Source: Bog-473 sp963737745
GTDB taxonomy: Bacteria; Actinomycetota; Acidimicrobiia; Acidimicrobiales; RAAP-2
NCBI GenBank assembly: GCA_963737745.1
Contig: CAVTTR010000012.1
Span: forward strand, 1-64,000
DNA length: 64,000 bases
Direction: 5' to 3'
Shown here: positions 45,028 to 55,124 of the stretch, in pieces
How the letters are laid out: the number at the start of each line of letters is the position of its first letter
Position numbering within the stretch: position 1 is the first letter of the stretch
The notes under the pieces: generated by a model
Databases searched by the model: none
What the model was told of the DNA's origin: nothing
Seen by the model: only the letters and a program-made list of their open reading frames with translations
Translations under genes and position numbers: made by a program

Positions 45028-45952
45028 ATGGTCCAATCGTTTGAGCACGTTCCTGTTCTGCGCGACGAAATCGTGTCGCTGTTCTTGCCGGTGCCCCCCG
45101 GCCTCCTCGTCGACGCCACGGTCGGGGGTGGGGGACACAGTGCGGCATTGTTGGCGGCATATCCGGGTCTGCGGGTTATCGGGCTCGATCGTGACGCAGT
45201 AGCTCTCGCCGCGGCCGCCGAGCGGCTCGCACCCTTCGGTGACCGGGTCTCGCTGATCCACGCCGCCTTCTCGGCTCTCCCCGACGTCACCTCCGAACCA
45301 CTCTCCGGAGTGCTGTTCGACCTCGGTGTCAGCTCCCCGCAACTCGACCAGGCCGATCGAGGGTTCTCCTATCGCGCCGATGCGCCGATCGACATGCGCA
45401 TGGACCGTTCCATGGGCAAGACGGCGGCCCAGTTGGTCAACGAACTTCCCGTGGCGGCCCTGGCGGATCTCTTCCGCGAGAACGGTGAGGGTCGCATGTC
45501 GGGCCGCATTGCCGCGGGCCATCGTGGGGGCCCGCCCGCTTACCTCTACTCTCGAACTGGCCGACGTCGTCGCGGCCGCCGTGCCAGCCGCCATCCGGCG
45601 GCGCGGTCACCCCGCCAAGAGAGTGTTCCAAGCCCTGCGGATTGCCGTAAATGACGAGCTCGGGCAACTGGCGAGCACCCTCCCGGTGGCCGTGGAGCGG
45701 CTGGCGGTCGGCGGTCGATGTGCCGTGATCAGCTATCACTCGGGCGAAGATCGCCTGACCAAACAAGTCTTCACCCAAGCCAGTACCGGCGGCTGCACGT
45801 GCCCGCCGGCTATGCCCTGTGTGTGCGGTGCGGTGGCCCGCCATGAGCTGGTCTTCCGGGGCGCCCGTCGGCCGCGGTCCGAGGAGCTCGAACACAATCG
45901 TCGCGCCGGAAGCGCCCGCCTGCGGGCCATTGCTCGGACGGTGGCCCCCTGA
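45028..45952 (+). CDS. rsmH: 16S rRNA m4C1402 methyltransferase RsmH (one frame break)
   Basis: About 307 residues when joined. HVPVLRDEIVSLFL starts the family; VDATVGGGGHSAALLAAYP binds SAM; LFDLGVSSPQLDQADRGFSY and DMRMDRSMGKTA are the catalytic-loop motifs. The second half, in another frame, has RIAVNDELGQLASTLPVAVE and VISYHSGEDR. The break is near 45517: GCCGCGGGCC has one G too many, and removing it gives RIARAIVGARPLT. ATG at 45028 after GGGGAG. N4-methylates C1402 of 16S rRNA. Confidence 0.9.
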
Positions 45953-46389
45953 TGGCGCCTCAGACGGCAACCACGGCGCGCCGTGTCGCCGCTCCCCGGC
46001 CGGGAAGCGACCAAGGACGCTCCTCACGCCGCGTCCCGCTTGAAGTCGTCCCATCTCGGCGGCGGAGGCGGTCTGGTCGCCACCTGGTCAGGTACCTACC
46101 GGTGGCCATGGTGGTCCTGGCCTTACTGATTGTGGTTGCCGGTCAGGCCATGTTGGCCAGCGGCCAGGTGCGCATGGCCCGCGTCGATCAACAGCTGCAA
46201 CTGGCCCAAAGCGAGCATCGCCAACAAGTGCTCGACGCATCGAAGAAGGAGACTCCTTCCCGGATCGTGGGAGTGGCCACGGCGCAACTCCATATGGTGC
46301 ATCCGAGCCATGTCACACAGCTCCCGTACGTCTCTTTGAAGACGCCGCTTCCGACACCCAACGTCACGCCGGCGACAGGGACGCCATGA
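45952..46389 (+). CDS. ftsL: FtsL-like division protein
   Basis: 145 residues: a basic cytoplasmic N-terminus of about 50 residues, one membrane helix (VAMVVLALLIVVAGQAMLAS) and a short coiled-coil region (RMARVDQQLQLAQSEHRQQV). Single-pass topology and position between rsmH and ftsI identify FtsL, part of the FtsQLB complex. The ATG overlaps the rsmH stop (TGATG), and its stop overlaps ftsI. Confidence 0.8.
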   Translation: MAPQTATTARRVAAPRPGSDQGRSSRRVPLEVVPSRRRRRSGRHLVRYLPVAMVVLALLIVVAGQAMLASGQVRMARVDQQLQLAQSEHRQQVLDASKKETPSRIVGVATAQLHMVHPSHVTQLPYVSLKTPLPTPNVTPATGTP

Positions 46390-48494
46390 GCGTCACGACC
46401 CGCCATACCTCTGGACGCGCGCGCGCCATCACGCCTTCACACGGCGGTGTCGAAGCTCCTCCAAGGCCCAGGCCGCGGCCCGGCCGTCGGGTGGCTCCGG
46501 CGCGCCCGGAGCGCCCGGAGCGCCGGCGTGAGCGTCCAGCCGTCGACACTCCGCACCGCCGGGTCAGGCCATCGGAGTCGGCCCGCCCCCAGCCGCAAGG
46601 CCGCCCCCAGCCCCGCCCCGCCCCGAGGCACGTTCCCGTCCGCGGACCCGCCCCGCGGCCGCGCACCTCACCCACTCGTCCCACCCCGTGGTCGGGAGGC
46701 AGCTTCCAGCGCCGAGTCCGCCTGGTCCGGTTGGTGCTCGTGGTCGCCCTTCTATTCATGGTCGGCCGCCTGGTCGACGTGCAGATCATCCACTCGGGCA
46801 GCTACCAGACGCAGGCTCGCAACGAATCAAGTACGCCGATCACACTGAACTCCCTACGTGGTGGCATCTACGCCCGTGACGGCGCACCTCTCGCGCTCTC
46901 GGTTCCGACCGACGACGTCATCGCCGACAATTTCCAGATTGCGCACCCTTTGAAGACCGCAGCCGCGCTCTCGCCGCTGCTGCACATTGCGCAGGCGACG
47001 CTCGTCCCGCTCCTGCGCCGCCATTCGGGCTACGTCGTCCTGGCCAAGCAGGTCCCGCAAAGCGACGGTCAGAAGATCGCCACTGACGCCATCCCCGGGA
47101 TCACCCTGGTGGACGACTCCAAGCGCGTCGTGACAAATGGGAACCTGGCTTCACCGGTCATTGGAATCACCAACGCCGCCAATAAAGGGGCCGGAGGGAT
47201 CGAGTACGCCGATAACCGGCTGCTCGCCGGAACCGCTGGCAAGGAGACCCTTATTGAGTCGCCATCCGGTGTCGCGCTCCCAGCGTCGAGTGTGGCGGAC
47301 CGGGTCTCGAGTCGGGCCGGGCAGGGTGTGGAGCTAACGCTCGATACGCAACTCCAGTACGAGTCGGAGCAGGTATTGGCCCAAGCGATCGAATCGTCAC
47401 AATCCCTGGCCGGCGTGGCGGTGGTCATGGACGTGAAGACAGGTCAGATCCTGTCCATGGCCAACCTCGTGTCGACGCACCCCAAAGCACCAGTGTCCGC
47501 CACCCCTCCGGCTTCGACAGCGACGTCGGGCGGGGTGATCCCGATCGGGCCGAAGGACGCCGTCAACGAGGCCCCCAATAACACTGCGGTGACACAGCTC
47601 TACGAGCCCGGCTCGGTCTTCAAGCTCGTGACGTTCTCGGCCGCCCTCCAAGATGGGCTCATCAACCCGAATTCCGTGTTCACCGTCCCGGATCAGATAA
47701 ACCTGGACGGATCCAATTTCCATGATGCCGATCCGCATCCGACGGAGCAGCTCACGGCCACCCAGATCCTGGCGCAGTCCTCCAACATCGGCACGGCCGA
47801 GATCGCGCAAGGTCTGGGCGAGCAGCGTCTCTTGGCCCAGGTGGGGAATCTGGGCTTCGGAAAAGCAACCGGACTCGATTTCCCGGGGGAGTCGGCTGGC
47901 TTGGTGGCGACGGCGGCCCAGTGGGAACCGACCGACTATGTCTCGTTGCCCATCGGACAGGTGGACGCCGTGAGTGCTCTCCAGGTCCTCGATGCCTACA
48001 ACGCGGTCGCCAACGGGGGCATGTTCGTCCAACCCAAGTTGGTGCAGGCCACCGTGAGCCAGTCCGGGGCCGTGCACACGACGGCGGCGACGCCCACGCA
48101 TCGAGTGTTCTCGCCTTCCGTCGATTCCGAGCTCACCACCATGCTCGAGCAGGTCGTCTCCACCGGAACAGGGACCAGCGCCATGGTGCCGGGGTACACC
48201 GTGGCTGGGAAGACTGGAACGGCGCAGATCCCAACCACCGGCAAGGACGCGTACACCGTCGGCGCCTATATGGCCTCGTTCGTCGGGTTCGCCCCGGCGG
48301 TCAACCCCACCTTCTCCATGATCGTCGTCCTCGAGCGACCCACGCCGATCTTTGGTGGCACGGTGGCTGCGCCGGTGTTTTCGCAGATCATGAGCTACGC
48401 GCTCCATCGCTACGACATCCCCACGACGCCCGGGGCAGCCACGCAGGGTGCCGGGGCGGCATCGCCGAGCGCCCAGGCGCAGGACATCACGTGA
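46386..48494 (+). CDS. ftsI: Septal peptidoglycan transpeptidase FtsI (PBP3)
   Basis: 702 residues. The first 110 are Pro/Arg-rich and disordered, followed by one membrane helix (VRLVLVVALLFMVGRLVDVQ). A PBP dimerisation domain (LRGGIYARDGAPLALSVP) and the transpeptidase domain come next, with PGSVFKLVTF (SxxK active Ser), SSNIG (SxN) and VAGKTGTAQ (KTG). It crosslinks septal peptidoglycan together with FtsW. The start overlaps ftsL by 4 bases. The long basic tail is unusual outside actinobacteria. Confidence 0.93.
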   Translation: MSVTTRHTSGRARAITPSHGGVEAPPRPRPRPGRRVAPARPERPERRRERPAVDTPHRRVRPSESARPQPQGRPQPRPAPRHVPVRGPAPRPRTSPTRPTPWSGGSFQRRVRLVRLVLVVALLFMVGRLVDVQIIHSGSYQTQARNESSTPITLNSLRGGIYARDGAPLALSVPTDDVIADNFQIAHPLKTAAALSPLLHIAQATLVPLLRRHSGYVVLAKQVPQSDGQKIATDAIPGITLVDDSKRVVTNGNLASPVIGITNAANKGAGGIEYADNRLLAGTAGKETLIESPSGVALPASSVADRVSSRAGQGVELTLDTQLQYESEQVLAQAIESSQSLAGVAVVMDVKTGQILSMANLVSTHPKAPVSATPPASTATSGGVIPIGPKDAVNEAPNNTAVTQLYEPGSVFKLVTFSAALQDGLINPNSVFTVPDQINLDGSNFHDADPHPTEQLTATQILAQSSNIGTAEIAQGLGEQRLLAQVGNLGFGKATGLDFPGESAGLVATAAQWEPTDYVSLPIGQVDAVSALQVLDAYNAVANGGMFVQPKLVQATVSQSGAVHTTAATPTHRVFSPSVDSELTTMLEQVVSTGTGTSAMVPGYTVAGKTGTAQIPTTGKDAYTVGAYMASFVGFAPAVNPTFSMIVVLERPTPIFGGTVAAPVFSQIMSYALHRYDIPTTPGAATQGAGAASPSAQAQDIT

Positions 48495-48579
48495 GCCGGT
48501 ACCATCGTCGGGCCGATGGCGGGAAGCACGGAGCTCCCGTGCCAGTCCTGCTTTGCGGGCAACCGTGCGAACCGTGCAG

Positions 48580-50076
48580 ATGAGCCTCCTCTTCGACGAC
48601 ATCGAGGTCATTGAGACAGCCGGGGACCCTGCCGCGATCGACGTCCGCGGCATTGCCCACGACAGCCGCCGCGTGGTGCCTGGAGACCTCTTTTGTTGCG
48701 TGCCCGGTCTCGTCGCCGATGGCCATGCCTTTGCGGCAGATGCGGTGGACCGAGGCGCCGTCGGGTTGCTCTGCGAGCACTTCATCCCGGAGCTCTTGGA
48801 CCGCCCGGTGGTGCAGACCCTGGTCGCTCCCGGAACCATCCGCCCTGTCATGGCTCGCTTGGCGGCCGCGTTCTACGGCTTTCCGGCTCGCGATCTCTTG
48901 ATGGTCGGTGTGACCGGCACCAACGGCAAGACGACGGTGACGCAACTCATCGGGGACCTGCTGGAGGCCACGGGCCGACCGACCAATGTGATGGGCACGC
49001 TCTCGGGGGCGCGCACGACACCCGAGGCGACCGAAGTGCAACGCGTTCTGGCCCAGGCCCGTGACCGTCAGCTGTCCGATGGACGACGGCACGCCATCGC
49101 CATGGAGGTATCGAGCCACACGCTGGTGCAGGCCAGGGTGGAGGGCATCCACTTCGACGTGGCCGTCTTCACCAACCTGAGCCACGACCACCTGGACTAC
49201 CACGGCACCATGGAGGCGTATTTCAAGGCGAAGAGCTCGCTTTTCACCTCGGCCCACGCCCTGCGTGGCGTCGTCAACGCCGACGACCCCTGGGGTCAGA
49301 GACTCCTTTCGTTGACGCGTATCCCGATGGTGGAGGTCCATCGCAGCGACGCCAGCGCCATCGTCCTGCGGGCGGGTCACACGACGTTTCGGTGGCGCGG
49401 TGAACGTGTGTCCACGCCTCTCACCGGAGCCATCAACGTGGACAATGCGTTGCTGGCTGCGGAAGCGGTTCTCACGCTGGGACTCGATCCACCCGAGGTG
49501 GCTGCTGCGTTCTCCGAGGTATCGCCACCACAGGGGAGGCTCCAGGTGATCGCCGTGGCACCCGATCTCGGGCACCCCGCAGACAGGCCGCCATTTACTG
49601 TTCTGGTCGACTACGCCCACACTCCGGCCGGACTCGAGGTCGTTCTCCGCGAGGCGCGGGGGCTCGCGGCCGCCAACGGTCGGGTGCTGGTGGTGTTCGG
49701 ATGCGGGGGTAATCGGGACCGGGCCAAACGCCCGAAAATGGGGCAGGCCGCCGCGGCCCTGAGCGACGTCGCGGTCCTTACCTCGGACAACCCGCGCCAT
49801 GAAGACCCCTTGGCCATCATCGAGGAAGTGCGCGCCGGCGTGAGCGACCTGCCGGGCCACGGCCCATTCTTCGTCGAGCCCGACCGTCGCCAGGCCATCC
49901 GATGGACGCTGGGGGAGGCCCGGGCTGGAGACGTGGTGATCATCGCCGGCAAAGGCCACGAGAAGTACCAGGAGATCGCCGGCGCCAGGCTGCCCTTCGA
50001 CGACGTTGTCGAGGCACGTCGGGCTCTGTCGATGCACTTCCCGACCGAACCCGCCACTTGGACCCAGGGCAACTAG
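48580..50076 (+). CDS. murE: UDP-MurNAc-tripeptide synthetase MurE
   Basis: 498 residues. Adds the third amino acid to UDP-MurNAc-L-Ala-D-Glu. GVTGTNGKTTVTQLI is the ATP loop, EVSSHTL and NLSHDHLDYHG are central-domain motifs, and DNPRHEDP carries the DNPR motif specific for meso-diaminopimelate, so the wall should contain DAP. Also GKGHEKYQE. ATG at 48580 chosen from family length. mraY follows after only 3 bases; no murF intervenes. Confidence 0.94.
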   Translation: MSLLFDDIEVIETAGDPAAIDVRGIAHDSRRVVPGDLFCCVPGLVADGHAFAADAVDRGAVGLLCEHFIPELLDRPVVQTLVAPGTIRPVMARLAAAFYGFPARDLLMVGVTGTNGKTTVTQLIGDLLEATGRPTNVMGTLSGARTTPEATEVQRVLAQARDRQLSDGRRHAIAMEVSSHTLVQARVEGIHFDVAVFTNLSHDHLDYHGTMEAYFKAKSSLFTSAHALRGVVNADDPWGQRLLSLTRIPMVEVHRSDASAIVLRAGHTTFRWRGERVSTPLTGAINVDNALLAAEAVLTLGLDPPEVAAAFSEVSPPQGRLQVIAVAPDLGHPADRPPFTVLVDYAHTPAGLEVVLREARGLAAANGRVLVVFGCGGNRDRAKRPKMGQAAAALSDVAVLTSDNPRHEDPLAIIEEVRAGVSDLPGHGPFFVEPDRRQAIRWTLGEARAGDVVIIAGKGHEKYQEIAGARLPFDDVVEARRALSMHFPTEPATWTQGN

Positions 50077-50079
50077 CCC

Positions 50080-51120
50080 ATGCTCGGGCTCGGCGACTCT
50101 GGGGGCATCGCGCTCTGGGTGAGCATCTTGATCACTCCTGTGTTGTTGCGCTGGTTGCGGGCACAGGGAATTGGGCAGCCCATCCGCGAGGACGGCCCAG
50201 CCAGCCACAGCGTCAAGGCGGGGACCCCGACCATGGGGGGCATCGCCATTGTCAGTGGGGTCGTCCTCGGCTACGCCATCGGACACTTCGGCACCCAGGT
50301 CCGGTTTTCTCGCACGGGGTACCTCGCCGTCTTGGCGGTGGTTCTGTTCGGCCTCATCGGCTTTGCCGACGATTGGATCAAGGTTCGCCACCAGAGGAGC
50401 CTGGGCTTGAACAAGCGGGCCAAGTTCTCGGCCCAGGTCGGCTGTGCGATTCTCTTCGCCGAGTTGTCGTTGCATTGGGCTCATACCTCAACGGCGTTGT
50501 CATTCACTCGCGTCACGGTGCCCGGCATCAATCTGGGTCAGGTGGGGTGGGTCGCCTTCGCCGTGTTCGTCATGGTCGGCACGTCCAACGCCGTGAACAT
50601 CACCGACGGGGTCGACGGGCTGGCTGCCGGGACCTCGACCTTTTGCTTTGCCGTATTGGCCATCATGGGCTACTGGATCTTTCGCCACCAGAGCATCTAC
50701 CACGTGCTCCCGGCCTCGGCCATCGACCTGGCGTTGGTAGCGGTGGCGCTGGCGGGGGCCTGCATCGGCTTTCTGTGGTGGAACGCCGCGCCCGCCAAAA
50801 TCATCATGGGCGATACCGGGTCGCTCTCCATCGGCGCCGGGTTGGCCGCCCTCTGCCTCTTGCTCAATCTGGACCTCCTCCTGCCCATCATCGGAGGCTT
50901 GTTCGTGATGGAGATGTTGTCGGTCATCGTCCAAATAATCAGCTTCCGCGTTTTCCACCGACGTGTGTTCCGCATGGCGCCGATCCATCATCACTTCGAG
51001 CTGGCCGGCTGGCCCGAGACCACGGTCATCGTGCGGTTCTGGGTCCTCGGAGGTCTCTTCGTCGCCCTCGGCCTGGGAATCTTCTATGCCGACTTCCTCT
51101 CCGTGGCCAAGCTCACATGA
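50080..51120 (+). CDS. mraY: Phospho-MurNAc-pentapeptide translocase MraY
   Basis: 346 residues, ten membrane helices. It transfers phospho-MurNAc-pentapeptide to undecaprenyl phosphate, forming lipid I. SHSVKAGTPTMGG, GFADDWIKV (Asp pair), NAVNITDGVDGLAAGT and MGDTGSLSIG are the family motifs, with MAPIHHHFELAGW near the end. It starts 3 bases after murE, so translation is coupled. Confidence 0.95.
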   Translation: MLGLGDSGGIALWVSILITPVLLRWLRAQGIGQPIREDGPASHSVKAGTPTMGGIAIVSGVVLGYAIGHFGTQVRFSRTGYLAVLAVVLFGLIGFADDWIKVRHQRSLGLNKRAKFSAQVGCAILFAELSLHWAHTSTALSFTRVTVPGINLGQVGWVAFAVFVMVGTSNAVNITDGVDGLAAGTSTFCFAVLAIMGYWIFRHQSIYHVLPASAIDLALVAVALAGACIGFLWWNAAPAKIIMGDTGSLSIGAGLAALCLLLNLDLLLPIIGGLFVMEMLSVIVQIISFRVFHRRVFRMAPIHHHFELAGWPETTVIVRFWVLGGLFVALGLGIFYADFLSVAKLT

Positions 51121-51244
51121 GGACGCTCCACCACTTCGCTCTCGGCCTGGGGGAAACTGTGCCCATGAGTCGGGTGTCGGACCACTCTTTTGCTTCGGCT
51201 GCGCGTGCGCGGGCGCGGACGCGGACCGGCGCGGAGCCAGCCCT

Positions 51245-52549
51245 GTGACCCCTCCCGCCACCTCGACGGCCCGCACCCTCCCGGTGCGCGAACGGACCAC
51301 GAACACTCGAACGGCGGCGACGAAGAAGGCGACGAGGAAGCGGCCCTCGTCGGGCCTGGCCGCCACCGTGGCGGAGCTTCCCACCGGAACGGTCTTGCTG
51401 GTCGTGGTGGCGCTGCTCTGCGTCATCGGGCTCGTGATGGTCGGCTCGGCCTCATCGGTGGTCTCGATCTCGCTGTACGGGAGCCCGTGGGCCATCCTCA
51501 TCCGGGAGTGCATGTGGATGGCGGTCGGTATCGTCGCTTTCGGGGCGATGGTTCGTTTCGATCACCGCAAGCTGCGCCGTCTGGGCCCACTCTTGCTCGG
51601 GGTCACGTTCCTCCTTCTGCTGGTCGTCCTCGTCCCCGGGCTGGGCGTGCACGTGCAAGGTTCCAGTCGCTGGGTCGGGTTCGGACAGTTCCGACTCCAA
51701 CCCTCCGAGTTGATGAAGCTGGCGCTCACGGTCTTTGCCGCCGATCTCGTCACTCGACGGCTCGATGAGGGAGCTCCCGACCGTCGGATCATCGGCCCGC
51801 TCCTCCTGGTCACGGGTTGTGCGGGCGTGCTGATCGTGGCGCAGCCCGACCTGGGCACCGCCATGGTTCTCGGATGCGTCGCCTTGGCCATGCTCTTCGT
51901 ATCCGGAGTCCGTTTGGGACCGGTGTTCAAGATCCTGGCCGGCCTCGTCGGCATCGCCCTCGTCGTGGCGGTGGCCTCGCCCTATCGTCGCGAGCGCCTC
52001 CTCTCCTTCATCGATCCGTCCTCGCATGGGGCCGGGTCGGGCTACCAGGTCGTGCAATCCCTGATCGGGCTGGGCTCGGGCCACTTCATCGGCGCCGGGT
52101 TGGGGGGAGGGCAAGCGCAATGGGGCTTCTTGCCCAACGCGCAGACCGACTTCATCTTCTCGGTCATCGGCGAGGAACTCGGCTTCATCGGCGCCGCGCT
52201 CGTCCTGGTCCTCTTGGGCTCCTTCGTCTGGTTCGGCATCCGCGCCGCCACACGCTCGCCCCAGCGCTTCGGCGGTGTGTTGGCGGTGGGCCTGGTGGCG
52301 TGGCTGGCCAGTGAGACCTTGATCAACATCGGGGCGGTGGTCGGGGTTCTGCCGGTCACGGGCATCCCGTTGCCCTTCATCTCCTACGGGGGGTCGTCCC
52401 TCGTCATCACCATGGTGGCGGCCGGCATCCTCATCAACATCGCTCGTCAGGAGGGGGCGGGGCCGTCCGTCGGGATCGTTCACGTGCCGCGTCGAGGCAA
52501 GGGACGCGCCGTCGCCCGTTCCACGTCAGCCCGTCGGCGAGGTCGGTGA
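51245..52549 (+). CDS. ftsW: Septal glycosyltransferase FtsW
   Basis: 434 residues. SEDS-family membrane glycosyltransferase that polymerises lipid II at the septum. After a 45-residue basic tail come about ten helices; RWVGFGQFRLQPSELMKLAL, QPDLGTAMVL, NAQTDFIFSVIGEELGF (catalytic Asp region) and LPFISYGGSS are diagnostic. GTG at 51245 after GGAG. The 124 bases between mraY and ftsW, where murD normally lies, contain no gene. Its stop overlaps the murG start. Confidence 0.93.
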   Translation: MTPPATSTARTLPVRERTTNTRTAATKKATRKRPSSGLAATVAELPTGTVLLVVVALLCVIGLVMVGSASSVVSISLYGSPWAILIRECMWMAVGIVAFGAMVRFDHRKLRRLGPLLLGVTFLLLLVVLVPGLGVHVQGSSRWVGFGQFRLQPSELMKLALTVFAADLVTRRLDEGAPDRRIIGPLLLVTGCAGVLIVAQPDLGTAMVLGCVALAMLFVSGVRLGPVFKILAGLVGIALVVAVASPYRRERLLSFIDPSSHGAGSGYQVVQSLIGLGSGHFIGAGLGGGQAQWGFLPNAQTDFIFSVIGEELGFIGAALVLVLLGSFVWFGIRAATRSPQRFGGVLAVGLVAWLASETLINIGAVVGVLPVTGIPLPFISYGGSSLVITMVAAGILINIARQEGAGPSVGIVHVPRRGKGRAVARSTSARRRGR

Positions 52550-53689
52550 ACCAGGGACGCGGCACGGTGATCGCCGGCGGCGGGACCGGAGGTCACGTCG
52601 TGCCGTCACTGCAAGTGGCACGCGCCCTGGTCGCGCTGGGTCACGCCCCCGTGACCATCGAGCTCTACGGGTCGCGCCGGGGCCAGGAGGCCACGCTCTG
52701 GCCGACGCTCGAGTTTCCTTTCAGGCTCCTGCCTGGTCGGGGCATTCGTCGAAGCCTGAGCCCGGGCGCTCTCTGGGCCAATGCCGGGGCGGTGCTCGGT
52801 CTGTTGTGGGCCACGCTGCACGCGCTGTTCTCATTTGCCCGGCGCCGTCCCCGGGTGGTCGTGGTCGTGGGCGGCTATGCCGGCTTTCCGGCCGGCCTGG
52901 CCGCGGTGGTCGTGCGGTCGCCCCTGGTACTGGTCAATACCGATGCCGTGCCGGGAGCGGTCAATGCTTTCCTCGGCCGCTTCGCCGCCGCGAACGCCGT
53001 GGCATTTCCCGGCACCGACCTTCCCCGAGCCCACCTCACCGGGACACCCGTGCGGCCCGAATTCGGCGTTCTCGACCGGTCGGTGGAGGGCCAGCGCAAG
53101 GCCCGAGAAACACTGGGCCTGCCCCCGGACCGCCGCACCGTGGCCGCCGTCGGAGGTTCCCTGGGGGCACGGAGGATCAATTCGGCCATGGCGGGCCTGG
53201 CCACCCGCTGGTCGGATCGTTCCGACCTCTCGATCTATCACGTGGCCGGCCGCCGCGACTTTGCGCGGTTCGCCGCACCCGGGATTCACGGGGGTGACGC
53301 CGGCGGAGCAGAGACGATGTTGCACTATCAGGTCGTGCCCTTCGAAGAGAGAATGCCCGAGGTCTACCGTGCGGCCGACCTTTGTGTCTGCCGGGCCGGC
53401 GCCATGACGGTGGCCGAAGTCCTGGTCGCCGGCGTCCCGGCCATTTTGGTTCCTCTCCCGGGAGCGCCACGTGACCACCAGACCCGCAATGCCGACGCGT
53501 TGGTGGCCGCCGGTGCCGCCATCATGATTCCCGATGCCGAATGCACGGCGGAGCGCCTCGAGACCGAGGTCGGAAGCCTTGCTGTGCGATCCGGACCGGC
53601 TGGCGAAAATGGGCGCGGCGGCTCGAGCCCTGAGCCACCCCGATGCAGCGGCCCGGGTGGCGGAGTTGGTGGATGCACATGCCCGGTGA
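52546..53689 (+). CDS. murG: UDP-GlcNAc transferase MurG (one frame break)
   Basis: About 380 residues when joined. Adds GlcNAc to lipid I, giving lipid II, on the inner membrane face. VIAGGGTGGHVVPSLQVARA, VVVGGYAGFPAGLAAV, VGGSLGARRIN, CRAGAMTVAEVLVAG and PGAPRDHQTRNAD are family motifs. Near 53573 the run GGTCGGAAGCC has one G too many. Removing it gives EALLCDPDRLAKMGAAARAL and a stop at 53687-53689, the proper C-terminus; uncorrected, the frame runs on into murC. GTG start overlaps ftsW by 4 bases. Confidence 0.9.
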
Positions 53690-55091
53690 AGGGGAGGCGG
53701 ACGGATCCGCTGAGCGGGCCGCCGCCCTCGACCTGCGCACGCCGCTACGCATGCACATCGTCGGAATCGGCGGGGCTGGCATGAGCGCCATTGCGCTTGT
53801 CCTGCGGTCGATGGGCCACACGGTGACCGGCTCGGACCTGAAGGAATCGCCGGTGGCGGCCCGTCTGCGCTCACAGGGCATCGAGGTGGCGGTGGGGCAT
53901 CGAGCGGAGAACGTGGGCGCCGTCGATGCGGTGACCTTCTCCCCAGCCGTGCCCTTGACGAATCCTGAAATCGTCGCCGCGGCCAACGGGGGCGCCCGCG
54001 TGGTGGCTCGTTCGGGCGTGTTGGCCGCGATCTGTGCCACCCGCCGCTGCGTCGCCGTTGCCGGCACGAAGGGCAAGACCACCACGGCTTCGATGCTTTC
54101 GCTCATTTTGATCGAGGCGGGGCTGCGGCCCTCGTTCCTCATCGGGGCCGACGTCAACGAAGTCGGGACGAATGCGGTGTGGGACAGCGGCGAGTGGCTG
54201 GTGGTCGAGGCCGACGAGAGCTTCGGCACATTTCAAGAATTACGGCCGGATTGGGCCATTTTGACCAATGTCGCTTCGGACCACTTGGACCACTACGGCA
54301 CGTTCCCCCGCCTGCGCGCCGCCTTCGATGCCTTCGTGGGCTACGCCGCGGCGGGTTCAGTGGTTTCGGCGGACGACGACGAAGCCTCGGCCATCGGGAG
54401 CGCGCACGGGTCGTTGAGCGTTGGTAATGCCACGGGCGCCACCTTCGCCCTGACCGACGTTGCCCTGCACCGCAGCTCTGCGTCCTTCACGCTGACCGGG
54501 CCCGATGGGGTGCCTCGGGCGCTGTCGCTCGGGGTGCCGGGACTGCACAACGCTCGCAATGCGGCCCTGGCCGTGGTGGCGGCGCTCCAGCTGGGCGTCG
54601 CGTTCGATGTCGCGGCGGCGGCGATGGCCCGCTTCACCGGCGTCACAAGGCGCTTCGAGTTTCGCGGTGAGGCCAACGGGGTCACCTTCGTGGACGATTA
54701 CGCCCATCTGCCTTTTGCCGTCGAAGCGGCATTGGCCACGGCGCGTACCGGGGGATGGGCGCGCGTGGTGGCCGTCTTTCAGCCCCATCGCTACACACGC
54801 ACGGCCGAGCTGGCCGACCACTTCGGGCGGGCGTTCGGCCAAGCGGATGTGCTCGTGGTGACCGATGTCTACAGCGCGGGCGAAGATCCCATCCCCGGGG
54901 TCTCGGGCCACTTGATCGCGGAGGCCGTGCAGGCCCACGATCCGCGCCTGCCCGTCGTCTACGCCCCCGGCTGGGACGAGCTGCGTCAGGTGCTCGGCTC
55001 CATGCTGCGCCCCGGCGATCTCTGCCTGACCCTGGGGGCCGGCGACCTCACGGCGCTGCCCGACGAATTGCTCGAAGCACCGCCGTGGTGA
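53679..55091 (+). CDS. murC: UDP-MurNAc-L-alanine ligase MurC
   Basis: About 470 residues. Adds L-Ala to UDP-MurNAc. MHIVGIGGAGMSAIALVL binds the UDP-sugar, VAGTKGKTTTASML is the ATP loop, EADESFGTF and NVASDHLDHYG follow, and FVDDYAHLP and VFQPHRYTRT complete the ligase core. The ATG at 53679 overlaps the corrected murG stop; ATG at 53673 is also possible. The ATP loop has GTKGKTT where many MurCs have GTHGKTT. Confidence 0.92.
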   Translation: MPGEGEADGSAERAAALDLRTPLRMHIVGIGGAGMSAIALVLRSMGHTVTGSDLKESPVAARLRSQGIEVAVGHRAENVGAVDAVTFSPAVPLTNPEIVAAANGGARVVARSGVLAAICATRRCVAVAGTKGKTTTASMLSLILIEAGLRPSFLIGADVNEVGTNAVWDSGEWLVVEADESFGTFQELRPDWAILTNVASDHLDHYGTFPRLRAAFDAFVGYAAAGSVVSADDDEASAIGSAHGSLSVGNATGATFALTDVALHRSSASFTLTGPDGVPRALSLGVPGLHNARNAALAVVAALQLGVAFDVAAAAMARFTGVTRRFEFRGEANGVTFVDDYAHLPFAVEAALATARTGGWARVVAVFQPHRYTRTAELADHFGRAFGQADVLVVTDVYSAGEDPIPGVSGHLIAEAVQAHDPRLPVVYAPGWDELRQVLGSMLRPGDLCLTLGAGDLTALPDELLEAPPW

Positions 55092-55124
55092 GGTCGCGCG
55101 CGGTGGACGATCGCTACGACGATC

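Noticed and set aside
48487..50484. 665-codon open frame on the minus strand opposite murE and mraY
   Set aside because: Antisense shadow of GC-rich coding sequence; its translation shows no fold-like pattern, while the plus strand has complete MurE and MraY motifs.
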